Both the position numbers and the translations under genes were made by a program. The notes under the pieces were generated by a model that saw nothing but the letters and a program-made list of their open reading frames with translations, ran no database searches and was not told the origin of the DNA. A stretch of DNA of 64,000 nt, taken from assembly GCA_038501785.1 (NCBI GenBank), contig JBAMJR010000003.1, positions 301,001 through 365,000 on the forward strand, in the 5' to 3' direction. Source of the stretch: Myoxocephalus aenaeus. Its lineage: Eukaryota > Chordata > Actinopteri > Perciformes > Cottidae. Every line of letters begins with the position of its first letter. Positions within the stretch are counted from its first letter, which is position 1. Positions 25,655 to 37,800 of the stretch are shown here, piece after piece.

Positions 25655-28600
25655 CCGTCACATACAGAAAGATAAGGTTAAAACATATTGATCCCTGAGG
25701 TAAAGGAGCTCATTGCAGCACCAAAACCAGGTGGAAACCACCGGTTTTGTAAAGTGAAGTCTATGCTTCATGTGTTAAAGCTGCATTCTCTCTCCTGACC
25801 ACCAGGGGTCGACTCCTCTGGTTGTATAGAAACAGAAGAAAAAAAACAGAAACATGCACTTTTATTAATCCCCTTGGGGAAATTCTTCTCTGCATTTGAC
25901 CCATCCCTGGATAGGGAGCAGTGGGCAGCCCTGTGAGGCGCCCGGGGAGCAGTTAAGGGTTCAGTGTCTTGCTCAGGGACATGAGACATGTGAGCTATGG
26001 GGGGACTGGGGATCGAGCCGGCTACCTTGTGGTTGCGGGACGACCACTCATCCCCCTGAGGTATATGCTTCATGTGTTAAAGCTGCATTCTCTCTCCTGA
26101 CCACCAGGGGGCGACTCCTCTGGTTGTATAGAAGTCTATGCTTCATGTGTTAAAGCTGCTTTCTCTTTACTGACCATTAGGGGGCGACTTCTCTGGTTGT
26201 ATAGAAGTATTTGCTTCATGTGTTAAAGCTGCTTTCTCTTTACTGACCATTAGGGGGTGACTCCTCTGGTTGTATAGAAGTCTATGCTTCATTTAGTAAA
26301 TTATGGTCATTTAGAGTCAAACAGACCATAAAGCAGGGGACGCTTTAGGGCGGGGCTACAAGGTGATTGACAGGTCTGTTTTCTTCTTAAACGTTGTTTT
26401 TTGGTCGCCCCCTTTTTCTTCGCAATGATTCAACAACGTTGGTGTCATTTTAGGTAAATGTCTTATTCAACCATTTATTCTCCTTTTCCTGCTGGTTCCT
26501 TGACAGCTGAGACACAAGATAAATAATGAAAAAGACCAAAGAACAGACACTGCGTACATCTCCCACACTTTACTGCGTTATTATTTATTTATAATAATTA
26601 TATATTAAAAGACTAAAGATAATGAATTGTAATTTTAAGCAAGTGCTTCTCTCCCCTTCCGTCTGCCAGGAATAAAAGCTTCTCAATTTACGATGCTTCT
26701 TTCTGCGACCCTTCAATTATGTTTTATCTCCATCATGAAAACTCAAACCTCCTTCTAAGATCTGTAAAGCTGGAAGTCCTCTCCGCCCACGGCACTGAAA
26801 CATGAGCTCTGACTCTGATGTCACTGCTGATGAGCGTCGTCCGCTCTGTCAGTTAGTCCCAAGTCAAGACTGACAAGTCCCAAGTCAAGACTGACAAGTC
26901 CTGAGTCAAGACTGACAAGTCCCGAGTCAAGACTGACAAGTCCTGAATCAAGACTGACAAGTCCTGAATCAAGACTAACAAGTCCCGAGTCAAGACTGAC
27001 AAGTCCTGAGTCAAGACTGACAAGTCCCGAGTCAAGACTGACAAGTCCTGAGTCAAGACTGACAAGTCCCGAGTCAAGACTGACAAGTCCCGAGTCAAGA
27101 CTGACAAGTCCTGAATCAAGACTGACAAGTCCTGAGTCAAGACTGACAAGTCCTGAATCAAGACTAACAAGTCCCGAGTCAAGACTGACAAGTCCTGAGT
27201 CAAGACTGACAAGTCCTGAATCAAGACTAACAAGTCCCGAGTCAAGACTGACAAGTCCTGAGTCAAGACTGACAAGTCCTGAGTCAAGACTGACAAGTCC
27301 TGAATCAAGACTAACCAGTCCCGAGTCAAGACTGACAAGTCCCGAGTCAAGACTGACAAGTCCTGAATCAAGACTAACAAGTCCCGAGTCAAGACTGACA
27401 AGTCCTGAGTCAAGACTGACAAGTCCCGAGTCAAGACTGACAAGTCCTGAATCAAGACTGACAAGTCCCGAGTCAAGACTGACAAGTCCTGAATCAAGAC
27501 TAACAAGTCCCGAGTCAAGACTAACAAGTCCCGAGTCAAGACTAACAAGTCCCCAGTCAAGACTGACAAGTCCTGAGTCAAGTCCCAAGTCAAGACTGAC
27601 AAGTCCCGAGTCAAGACTAACAAGTCAAGAGTCAAGTCCCGAGTCAAGACTGACAAGTCCTGAATCAAGACCTGAATCAAGACTGACAAGTCCCGAGTCA
27701 AGACTGACAAGTCCCGAGTCAAGACTAACAAGTCCCGAGTCAAGACTGACAAGTCCCAAGTCAAGACCCAAGTCAAGACTAACAAGTCCTGAGTCAAGAC
27801 TGACAAGTCCTGAATCAAGACCTGAATCAAGACTGACAAGTCCCGAGTCAAGACTGACAAGTCCCGAGTCAAGACTAACAAGTCCCGAGTCAAGACTAAC
27901 AAGTCCCGAGTCAAGTCCCAAGTCAAGACTGACAAGTCCTGAGTCAAGACTGACAAGTCCCCAATCAAGACTGACAAGTCCTGAGTCACGTCCCAAGTCA
28001 AGACTGACAAGTCCCGAGTCAAGACTAACAAGTCAAGAGTCAAGTCCCGAGTCAAGACTGACAAGTCCTGAATCAAGACCTGAATCAAGACTGACAAGTC
28101 CCGAGTCAAGTCCCAAGTCAAGACTGACAAGTCCCGAGTCAAGACTAACAAGTCAAGAGTCAAGTCCCGAGTCAAGACTGACAAGTCCTGAATCAAGACT
28201 GACAAGTCCAGAGTGAAGTCCCAAGTCAAGACTGACAAGTCCTGAGTCAAGACTGACAAGTCCAGAGTGAAGTCCCAAGTCAAGACTGACAAGTCCTGAG
28301 TCAAGACTGACAAGTCCCCAATCAAGACTGACAAGTCCTGAGTCAAGTCCCAAGTCAAGACTGACAAGTCCCGAGTCAAGACTAACAAGTCAAGAGTCAA
28401 GTCCCGAGTCAAGACTGACAAGTCCTGAATCAAGACCTGAATCAAGACTGACAAGTCCCGAGTCAAGTCCCAAGTCAAGACTGACAAGTCCTGAATCAAG
28501 ACCTGAATCAAGACTGACAAGTCCCGAGTCAAGTCCCAAGTCAAGACTGACAAGTCCCGAGTCAAGACTAACAAGTCAAGAGTCAAGTCCCGAGTCAAGA

Positions 28601-29789
28601 CTGACAAGTCCTGAATCAAGACTGACAAGTCCTGAATCAAGACTGACAAGTCCAGAGTGAAGTCCCAAGTCAAGACTGACAAGTCCTGAATCAAGACTGA
28701 CAAGTCCCGAGTCAAGACTGACAAGTCCCGAGTCAAGACTAACAAGTCCCGAGTCAAGACTGACAAGTCCCAAGTCAAGACCCAAGTCAAGACTGACAAG
28801 TCCCCAGTCAAGACTAACAAGTCCTGAGTCAAGACTGACAAGTCCTAAGTCAAGACCCAAGTCAAGACTGACAAGTCCCCAGTCAAGACTAACAAGTCCC
28901 GAGTCAAGACTGACAAGTCCCCAGTCAAGACTGACAAGTCCCCAGTCAAGACTAACAAGTCCTGAGTCAAGACTGACAAGTCCTAAGTCAAGACCCAAGT
29001 CAAGACTGACAAGTCCCCAGTCAAGACTAACAAGACCCAAGTCAAGACTGACAAGTCCCCAGTCAAGACTGACAAGTCCCGAGTCAAGACTGACAAGTCA
29101 AGAGTCAAGTCCCGAGTCAAGACTGACAAGTCCTGAATCAAGACCTGAATCAAGACTGACAAGTCCCGAGTCAAGACTGACAAGTCCCCAGTCAAGACTG
29201 ACAAGTCCCGAGTCAAGTCCCAAGTCAAGACTGACAAGTCCCCAGTCAAGACTGACAAGTCCTGAATCAATACCCAAGTCAAGACTGACAAGTCCCCAGT
29301 CAAGACTAACAAGTCCAGAGTGAAGTCCCAAGTTAAGATGGTCAAGTCCCGAGTCAAGTCCCAAGTCAAGACTGATAAGTCCCGAGTCAAGTCCCAAGTT
29401 AAGATGGTCAAGTCCCAAGTCAAGACTGACAAGTCCCGAGTCGTTATGAAAGGCATCTTTGAGGCAGTAGTTCCATTAACTTAATAGTAGTTAAGTTAAT
29501 GGATGATGATGAAAGGAATGAGGAAGGTGTCAAAGATAAGACCGACAAGTCCCGATTCAAGTCCCAAGTCAAGACTGACAAGTCCAGAGTCAAGACCCAC
29601 CCAGACTGATGATGTTTCTCATGTCTGAGTATATTATATAAGTGTAGTAAAAACTACCTGCAGTGATGGATTATACGTACATGTTATTACACAATCTGCA
29701 TATTAATCTATAACATATTGAAATGGTATCATTTGACTCGGCATTAAACAGAATATTGCGCTGTAGGAGGCGAATGGAGGAAGATGGGG

Positions 29790-29835
<46 letters not shown>

Positions 29836-32608
29836 GTAGAGTGAGTAAATCAAATGAGGGTAAAAAAAAAAAGGAAGTGTGCTCACTCGGGAAATCTAGG
29901 TCACCTGCTGTCGTCCTCCCTCCACTCTGCCAGACTCCCTTTCTCCAGAAGATGCTCCAGTTAAAAGCCCCCCCCCCACTGAGATATCTAGTACAGGGCA
30001 CAATGCCGAGCTCTGTGCTCTCCGTCGGCCGTGACGGGTTGTTGGGTCGCCACCCAAACGTCCCTGTGTGTGTGTGTGTGTGTCCTGCAGGTGGACGGCG
30101 ACCGAGCGGAGGAGACCCGGCTGATCGAGACCGACGAGTCTCAGCGCAGCGAGCACACCGTCTTCATCACGCCGCCAGAGCTGCCTCCTCTGGCCGGGGG
30201 GGAGGAGTACCCGCTCTGCTACAGGTAACCGCTCTGCTACAGGTACCCGCTCTGCTACAGGTAACCGCTCTGCTACAGGTACCCGCTCTGCTACAGGTAC
30301 CCGCTCTGCTACAGGTACCCTCTCTGCTACAGGTAACCTCTCTGCTACAGGTACCCGCTCTGCTACAGGTACCCGCTCTGCTACAGGTAACCTCTCTGCT
30401 ACAGGTACCCTCTCTGCTACAGGTACCCGCTCTGCTACAGGTAACTTCTCTGCTACAGGTACCCGCTCTGCTACAGGTACCCGCTCTGCTACAGGTACCC
30501 TCTCTGCTACAGGTACCCGCTCTGCTACAGGTACCCGCTCTGCTACAGGTAACCGCTCTGCTACAGGTACCCTCTCTGCTACAGGTAACCTCTCTGCTAC
30601 AGGTACCCTCTCTGCTACAGGTAACCTCTCTGCTACAGGTAACCGCTCTGCTACAGGTACCCGCTCTGCTACAGGTAACCGCTCTGCTACAGGTACCCTC
30701 TCTGCTACAGGTACCCTCTCTGCTACAGGTAACCTCTCTGCTACAGGTAACCTCTCTGCTACAGGTAACCGCTCTGCTACAGGTACCCGCTCTGCTACAG
30801 GTAACCGCTCTGCTACAGGTACCCTCTCTGCTACAGGTAACCGCTCTGCTACAGGTACCCGCTCTGCTACAGGTAACCGCTCTGCTACAGGTACCCCTCT
30901 GCTACAAGTAACCTCTCTGCTACAGGTAACCGCTCTGCTACAGGTACCCTCTCTGCTACAGGTAACCGCTCTGCTACAGGTACCCGCTCTGCTACAGGTA
31001 ACCGCTCTGCTACAGGTACCCCTCTGCTACAAGTAACCTCTCTGCTACAGGTAACCTCTCTGCTACAGGTACCCTCTCTGCTACAGGTAACCTCTCTCGC
31101 CTGGTTCAGAGGTGGAAGATAACTCCATCAGGGTTCTTACGGTCATGGAAAAGTAATGGAGTTTTAAAATGGAAAAGTCCTTGAAGAAAATAAAATCAAA
31201 GTTTAGTAAAAGTCATGTAAATGTGTTATATTCATGTGTTCATGTCGTTCATTTACGCTGAGTTTGAAATAATGAATATGCTTTTAAAAGAAAGACGCTC
31301 AAAATATAAGCAGGCATACATACAGGCATCTAAAAAAAAGTCATGGAGAAGTCATGGAAATGCATTGGTCAGAATGGGTATGTACCCTGGGTTTATGACC
31401 AGAGGGTTTAAGTGCTCTTAATGATCCATAATGACCTCAGCATCTCTGCAGATGATGACCAGCAGACCGGTTACGGCTTTGGAGGAAGTCGCGGTGGATG
31501 TTGTTAATGTTTTGTGCGCTCGTTCCTGGTCAGGTACGACGGCTTCCCGGTGCTGACCCTGGACCTGTTTGACCCCGTGGAGGGCCTGAGGACCCCGTCC
31601 TCCCGCCTCGCCGCCAGGCCCAGCTGCCCCACAAGCCCCGCCCCCGTCTTCAGGCGCACCAAGCAGGTCCGGTTACGGACCGTCTTCAGCCATCTTGTTT
31701 GTTAGGAAATGGAAGTTTCATTTCTTTTTGTTGATCTTAAAACGGGAATCAAATGGATTTGAATCACTGGGTCAAGGAACAACTTCCAATCTAAAACTTT
31801 AGAATTCATCCCGAGATTTAAAGGAACAGTGCGTAGCATTTAGGGGGGGGGCCTGAATGCTACGCACATCTACGCAAATCTCGGGATCTATCAGCAGAAT
31901 CATCACCTTTTTTTTCATCACCTTTTTGTCTACTTTTGTCACATTTAGAATGAGCCGTTCATATCTACTGTTTAGGTCTTCTTCTCGAAAACCTCGACAA
32001 AGGCAGCGCAGACCTGATCCGCTCCTTCGGTTCTTACTTTTCACAATAAAAGCCCGCGACATGTGATATTTGCCGGCGACTAATTAGCATTTCCGTGTCG
32101 TTAATTCGCGCGAAGGGCTTTTCGAGATAAGGGGAGGAGCTTAGACATAAGGAGGGAGCTCGGAGTAGCTGAGGGGGTTCAGGATCCTCCTAGATCCCTT
32201 TGGTATCCAGAGACCGACTCTTCCTCGCGTCCTCTTCCTCCAGGAGATCAAGGCGGCCCAGAAGATGACTAAGAAGTACTCGTGCGTCCCCCAGCTGTGG
32301 TCCAAGTGCCTCCTGCGGCACTGCTACGGGCTGTGGTTCATCTGCCTGCCGGCCTACGTCAAGGTGTGCCACTCCAAGGTGCGGGCGCTCCGCACGGCGT
32401 ACGACGTGCTCAGGAGGATGCAGGCCAAGAAGCTGCAGGCGCCCGACGAGGTACGCAGCCTTCACGCCGATTATAGGACTTTATTGGGATTATTAGGATT
32501 ATTAGGAGTATTAGGATTTTATCGTGAATCGAGATAAAAGAAACGTCATGTGTTGATCATGGTGTATTCCCATTAGAGGGTTAATCGTATATATATATAT
32601 GATATATC

Positions 32609-32663
<55 letters not shown>

Positions 32664-32754
32664 CTATATATATATATATATACATACATACATATGTGTG
32701 TATATGTATATATGTGTGTGTGAATATGTATACATATACTGTATATATGCATGT

Positions 32755-32785
<31 letters not shown>

Positions 32786-32865
32786 GTATATATATCACCT
32801 TTTTTTGTATATACATATATATATATGTATATATATATATGTATATATGTATATACATATATATT

Positions 32866-32925
<60 letters not shown>

Positions 32926-34072
32926 ATGCGTCGCAATAAAAGTATTTCTTCTCAAATGTAAAGCGAAGGGATTCCAGCATTTTTTTCAGTTTTTTTAGTT
33001 TTCAGCATATTTTGACCATTATCAGGATGACGTGGTGATTCATAATAATATATATTTAACATCCGGTCTACGTAGTTCTCCAGCGGCCGTTGTCCTTGTG
33101 CCTCGGCCGTCATGCGTGTGCGTGTGCGTGTCGTGTGCAGGTGTGCTACCGGGTGCTGATGCAGCTGTGTGGGCAGTACGGCCAGCCCGTCCTGGCCGTC
33201 AGGGTCCTCTTTGAGATGAAGAAGGCCGGCGTGCACCCCAACGCCATCACCTACGGGTACTACAACAAGGTGCGTTAACACTTCCTGCTTCACAGTCCTT
33301 TGATCACTTTCTTTTATTCACTCGTTTACATCCAGGGACACGTGAGACTTCAGTCTCATCTGATGTCAAGTGAAACGGATCACTTTTGGTGACATTCGGG
33401 GGTGCTTCCTCTGCTCTCATGCTTCTCTTTGAAGTCCACAGAGGAGGAGGAGTTCTGTCTCTTCTCTTCTCCTCAGAGGCCTTCATGTCTTCATGGGCTT
33501 CACTGTGAGATCAAAGTGAAATGAAAGGAGGAAGAAACGACTCAAATCTGAAATAAAAGCTAAATTCATGCTGAAATTGTCCAGAAGAGTCGAGTGTGTT
33601 TTTATTTTCAGTGAACTTCTGAAGCCAGCAACAGCTGCCTCTTCTTCCTCTTCTTCCTCTTCTTCCTCTTCTTCCTTCTCCTCCCCCTCTTCTCTTCATC
33701 CTCTTCTTCTTCCTCTTCTCCTCCTCCTCTTCTTCTCCCCCTTGTCTTCCTCTTCTTCCTTCTCCTCTTCCTTCTCTTCCTCTTCATTCTTCTTCCTCTT
33801 CCTCTTCTCCTCATCCTCCTCTTAATTATCCTTCCTTCTCCTCCTCCTCTTCTTCTTCCTCTTGTCCTCTTCCTCCTCCTCCTCCTCTTCTTCCCCCTCC
33901 TCCTCCTCCTCCTCTTCATTCTCCTCCTCTTCTTCCCCCTCCTCCTCCTCCTCTTCCTCCTCCTCCTCCTCTTCTTCCCCCTCCTCCTCCTCCTCCTCTT
34001 CATTCTCCTCCTCTTCTTCCCCCTCCTCCTCCTCCTCCTCTTCATTCTCCTCCTCTTCTTCCCCCTCCTCCT

Positions 34073-34106
<34 letters not shown>

Positions 34107-37100
34107 CTCCTCCTCACACTGGGTGTAATTCCTCTGCAGTTTAAGCTCTTGTGATGAAAGATGAGTTGATGTTCTGATATACGGGTCTTTTTGAGCGGGA
34201 AGTGAAGTTGGAGCTTCTCTTTCTTCCTCACGGGTTCAGAGGTTTGTGAGCAGCTGTTCTCAGCACAGGAACAGAAGGAATGAATGTCCTTTAGGAAAGG
34301 AGTCAAGGACACGAATATGAGAACATCTCACTAAGGAATGGATTTTAAATATGTATATATATACATATGTTCCCTTTAGGCATCTTATCCTGATATGTTT
34401 CCTCCTCTTCTTCCTCCTCCTCCTCTTCTTCCTCTTCCCCCTTTTCCTCCTCCTCTTCTTCCTCTTTCTCCTTCCCATCCTCCTCCTCCTCTTCTTCCTC
34501 CTCCTCTTCTCCCTCCTCCTCCTCCTCTTCCCCCTCCTCTTCCTCCTCCTCCTCCTCCTCCTCCTCCTCCTCTTCCTCCAGGCGGTGTTGGAGAGCACGT
34601 GGCCCTCCAGCACCAGAGGCGGGTACTTCCTGTGGATGAAGCTGAGGAACGTGGTTCTGGGCGTGGCCCAGTTCAAGCGGGCGCTCCGCCGCCCCGCCCC
34701 CATTACCCAGAGTCCTCTGTCAGGTACCGAGAGCGCTGCTCCCCTCCGACACGTCACGTCACATGTTCAGGACTCCTGTCCTTCCAGAGCCAGCGTCCAG
34801 CATCTCGTCTGGCTGGTTGTTCGTAGATCAGAGAGGCTTCCAGCTGTATTACAGCTGGTTTTAATAACCGACTAACTCAAGTGAATCCTCCAAGGAGAAG
34901 AAAGAACGTTAAATAAATCAGTTCAGTATAATGCAGACGGAAACAATGAGAGATTCCTCCACGTCTTAAACTCTAATGTGTCGGTTGTAATAAAAGAGCC
35001 GAGTTGAAAAGGTGAAACTATTAAACTATCTCCGCATGCTAATCCCAGTTTGTTTGAGAGATCCTCCCCTGTCAATAAACACATATGCTGTCATTTAAAT
35101 AACAATAAACTGATAGAAAAAAGAAACGCCGAAATAAATACTCAATAGTGCCGATTAGTGAAGAGTCCGAATCCGTCAGCAAGACGACAAGCAGACAACT
35201 TTTTAAAAGCTGGTTTCTGAATGGAGCGCTCTGCGATGCTAACATTGTAGCTGCTAACATTGAAGCTGCTAACATTGTAGCTTGCTAACGTTATAGCCTG
35301 CTAACATTGTAGCTCCTGACGTTGTAGCTGCTAACATTGTAGCTGTTAATATTGAAGCTGCTAACATTGTAGCTGCTAACATTGTAGCTTGCTAACGTTG
35401 TAGCTACTAACGTTGTAGCTGCTAATGTTGTAGTTGCTAACATTGTAGCTGCTAACATTGTAGCTTGCTAACATTATAGCTTGCTAACATTGTAGCTCCT
35501 GACATTGTAGCTGCTAACATTGTAGCTGCTAACATTGTATGGGAGGGATTTTCCTTTAAAGAAGTGTTAATTGGAACTAATTAACTGGAAGTTTCCTCTT
35601 AATGGAAACCAGTTTACGGACACGATGTGACTCAACTATTGTTTAACCCCTGGTGATTTATTATTTTATCATTTATTATTACAACATTATACATTTAACT
35701 AGAATTTAATAAGACATTTGACTTTTAATCGGTCATTTCTCTCATTTTTAACTGGATTGGTATCAAACTAGAGAAGCGAGAGAGCGTCTAGATCAGAGGT
35801 GGGCAAACTACGGCCCGCGGGCCGGATACGGCCCGCCGAGTATTATAATTATTATAACATTAAAAAAATATATTTAAAAAAAGTTATTAAAAAAATAAAT
35901 TAAAAAAACGTTTTTTATTTTAAATAATTATAAGTTATAGTAAAGACCGCTGTAGCGCTTCTCCGTTCCCAAGTTCAGTTTCCCGAAGCACGATGACCAC
36001 AACAGACCAGCGTTGATGTTTCTTCATGCTTATTTATTGCACAGCGCTCTTTTAGGCTTTTCGTGTGTGCAGCGGCTGTCATTCAGACGCTGTTGTGGGA
36101 CTACGGATAATATTATGAACCCAGACACCACGGAGTTTGATGTTCCGACGTATGTGGAGTTTACACAACAAGTATAAAGCAGAACTGGTGGTTATTTCCA
36201 AGGTGGATGGCAGAATCGGTATCCGTTTTACGGAGATAAGACCGGCGCAGTTCCTGGAGGAGTCGGAGAAATTCACCGAGCTGTGTGCGGCTACGGATAA
36301 TATTATGAACCCAAACACAAGGGCGTTTCATGTTCCGACATGTTTGGGACTTCCACAACAAGTATAAAGCAAAACTAGTGGTTATTTATTCCATAATCGA
36401 TACCGGAAAAGACAGCTCTTTTTCACGGAGAGACCCGACGGCGATAAGCCACGCCCCCTTTGTCAAACACTCTCCATCCATCTGATACTGGCCCGGCCCG
36501 TCTGTCAAATTTTTTAATTCAATGTGGCCCCTGAGCCAAAAAGTTTGCCCACCCCTGGTCTAGATCCTCTAAAAACACGAATAAAAAGACGGGCCTCACT
36601 GGGACGGTTCTCGTCATCAGGTTCTCGTCATCAGGTTCTCGTCCTCAGGTTCTCGTCCTCAGGTTCTCGTCATCGGGTTCTCGTCCTCGGGTTCTCGTCA
36701 TCGGGTTCTCGTCATCAGGTTCTCGTCCTCAGGTTCTCGTCATCAGGTTCTCGTCATCAGGTTCTGTACCTTCTTGTTGTCTCTGGGCAGATGGCGGCGA
36801 CCTGGACGTCAGTGCCACCAACCTGGGCCGCTTCACTGCCGGGGCCAGCCGAGTAGAGCCCACTGACGACAGGTCTAGCACAGGTACTGAACACGGGCCC
36901 TCACAGGGGCCCTCACACGGGCCCTCACAGGGGCCCTCACACGGGCCCTCACAGGGGCCCTCACACAGGCCCTCACACGGGCCCTCACACGGGCCCTCAC
37001 AGGGGCCCTCACACGGGCCCTCACAGGGGCCCTCACACAGGCCCTCACAGGGGCCCTCACAGGGGCCCTCACACGGGCCCTCACAGGGGCCCTCACAGGG

Positions 37101-37241
37101 GCCCTCACACGGGGGCCATCTTGCTCTATGTCTGCTCTCAATGACATTTTGCCTTCTTCCTCGTTTTCCTCCCATCCTCCCCGCTATCTCTCCCTCTCTC
37201 TCTCTGTTCTCTCTCTCTGTTCTCTCTCTCTCTCTCTCTCT

Positions 37242-37277
<36 letters not shown>

Positions 37278-37447
37278 CTCTCTCTCTGTTCTCTCTCTCT
37301 CTCGCTGTGTGTTCTCTCTCTCTCCCTCCCTCTCTCTCTCTCTCTCTCTCTGTTCTCTCTCTCTCCCCCTCTCTCTCTCTCTCTCTCTCTCTCCCCCTCT
37401 CTCCCTTGATCTCTCTCTCTCTCTCTCTGCTCTCTCTCTCTCTCTCT

Positions 37448-37514
<67 letters not shown>

Positions 37515-37539
37515 CTCTCTCTCTCTCTCTCTCCCTTGA

Positions 37540-37588
<49 letters not shown>

Positions 37589-37740
37589 TCTCTCTCTCCA
37601 CCGTGTGGTGATGTGTCATTGTCAACTGTAATTACCCAGAGGCACATTCTCTTTCTGATTTATGGAAATTATTTTTAATCACAGAGACTCTTGTGTAGAA
37701 AGAGAGGGAACCGCAGCAGGAGGGAAGCAGTGATTATTTA

Positions 37741-37800
<60 letters not shown>

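Noticed and set aside
26853..28841. 662-codon minus-strand ORF of SVLTQDL heptads
   Set aside because: The 21-bp satellite keeps several frames open; the same array gives VSLDSGL in another frame. No start context, homology or splice structure.
29784..30911. 375-codon + strand ORF with LLQVPA repeats
   Set aside because: It reads the 18-bp donor array and overlaps coding exon 14 in a different frame from the conserved one.
33608..34312. Arg/Lys-rich 234-codon minus-strand ORF, and the serine ORFs on the other strand
   Set aside because: Pure translation of TCC/TTC low-complexity sequence.
36137..36367. 76-codon ORF as a functional transposase
   Set aside because: Only a fragment inside a 764-bp hAT derivative with no catalytic region.
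36729..37647. Minus-strand ORFs of CEGP and RERE repeats
   Set aside because: By-products of the 12-bp satellite and the CT tract; they run across exon 19 in antisense.
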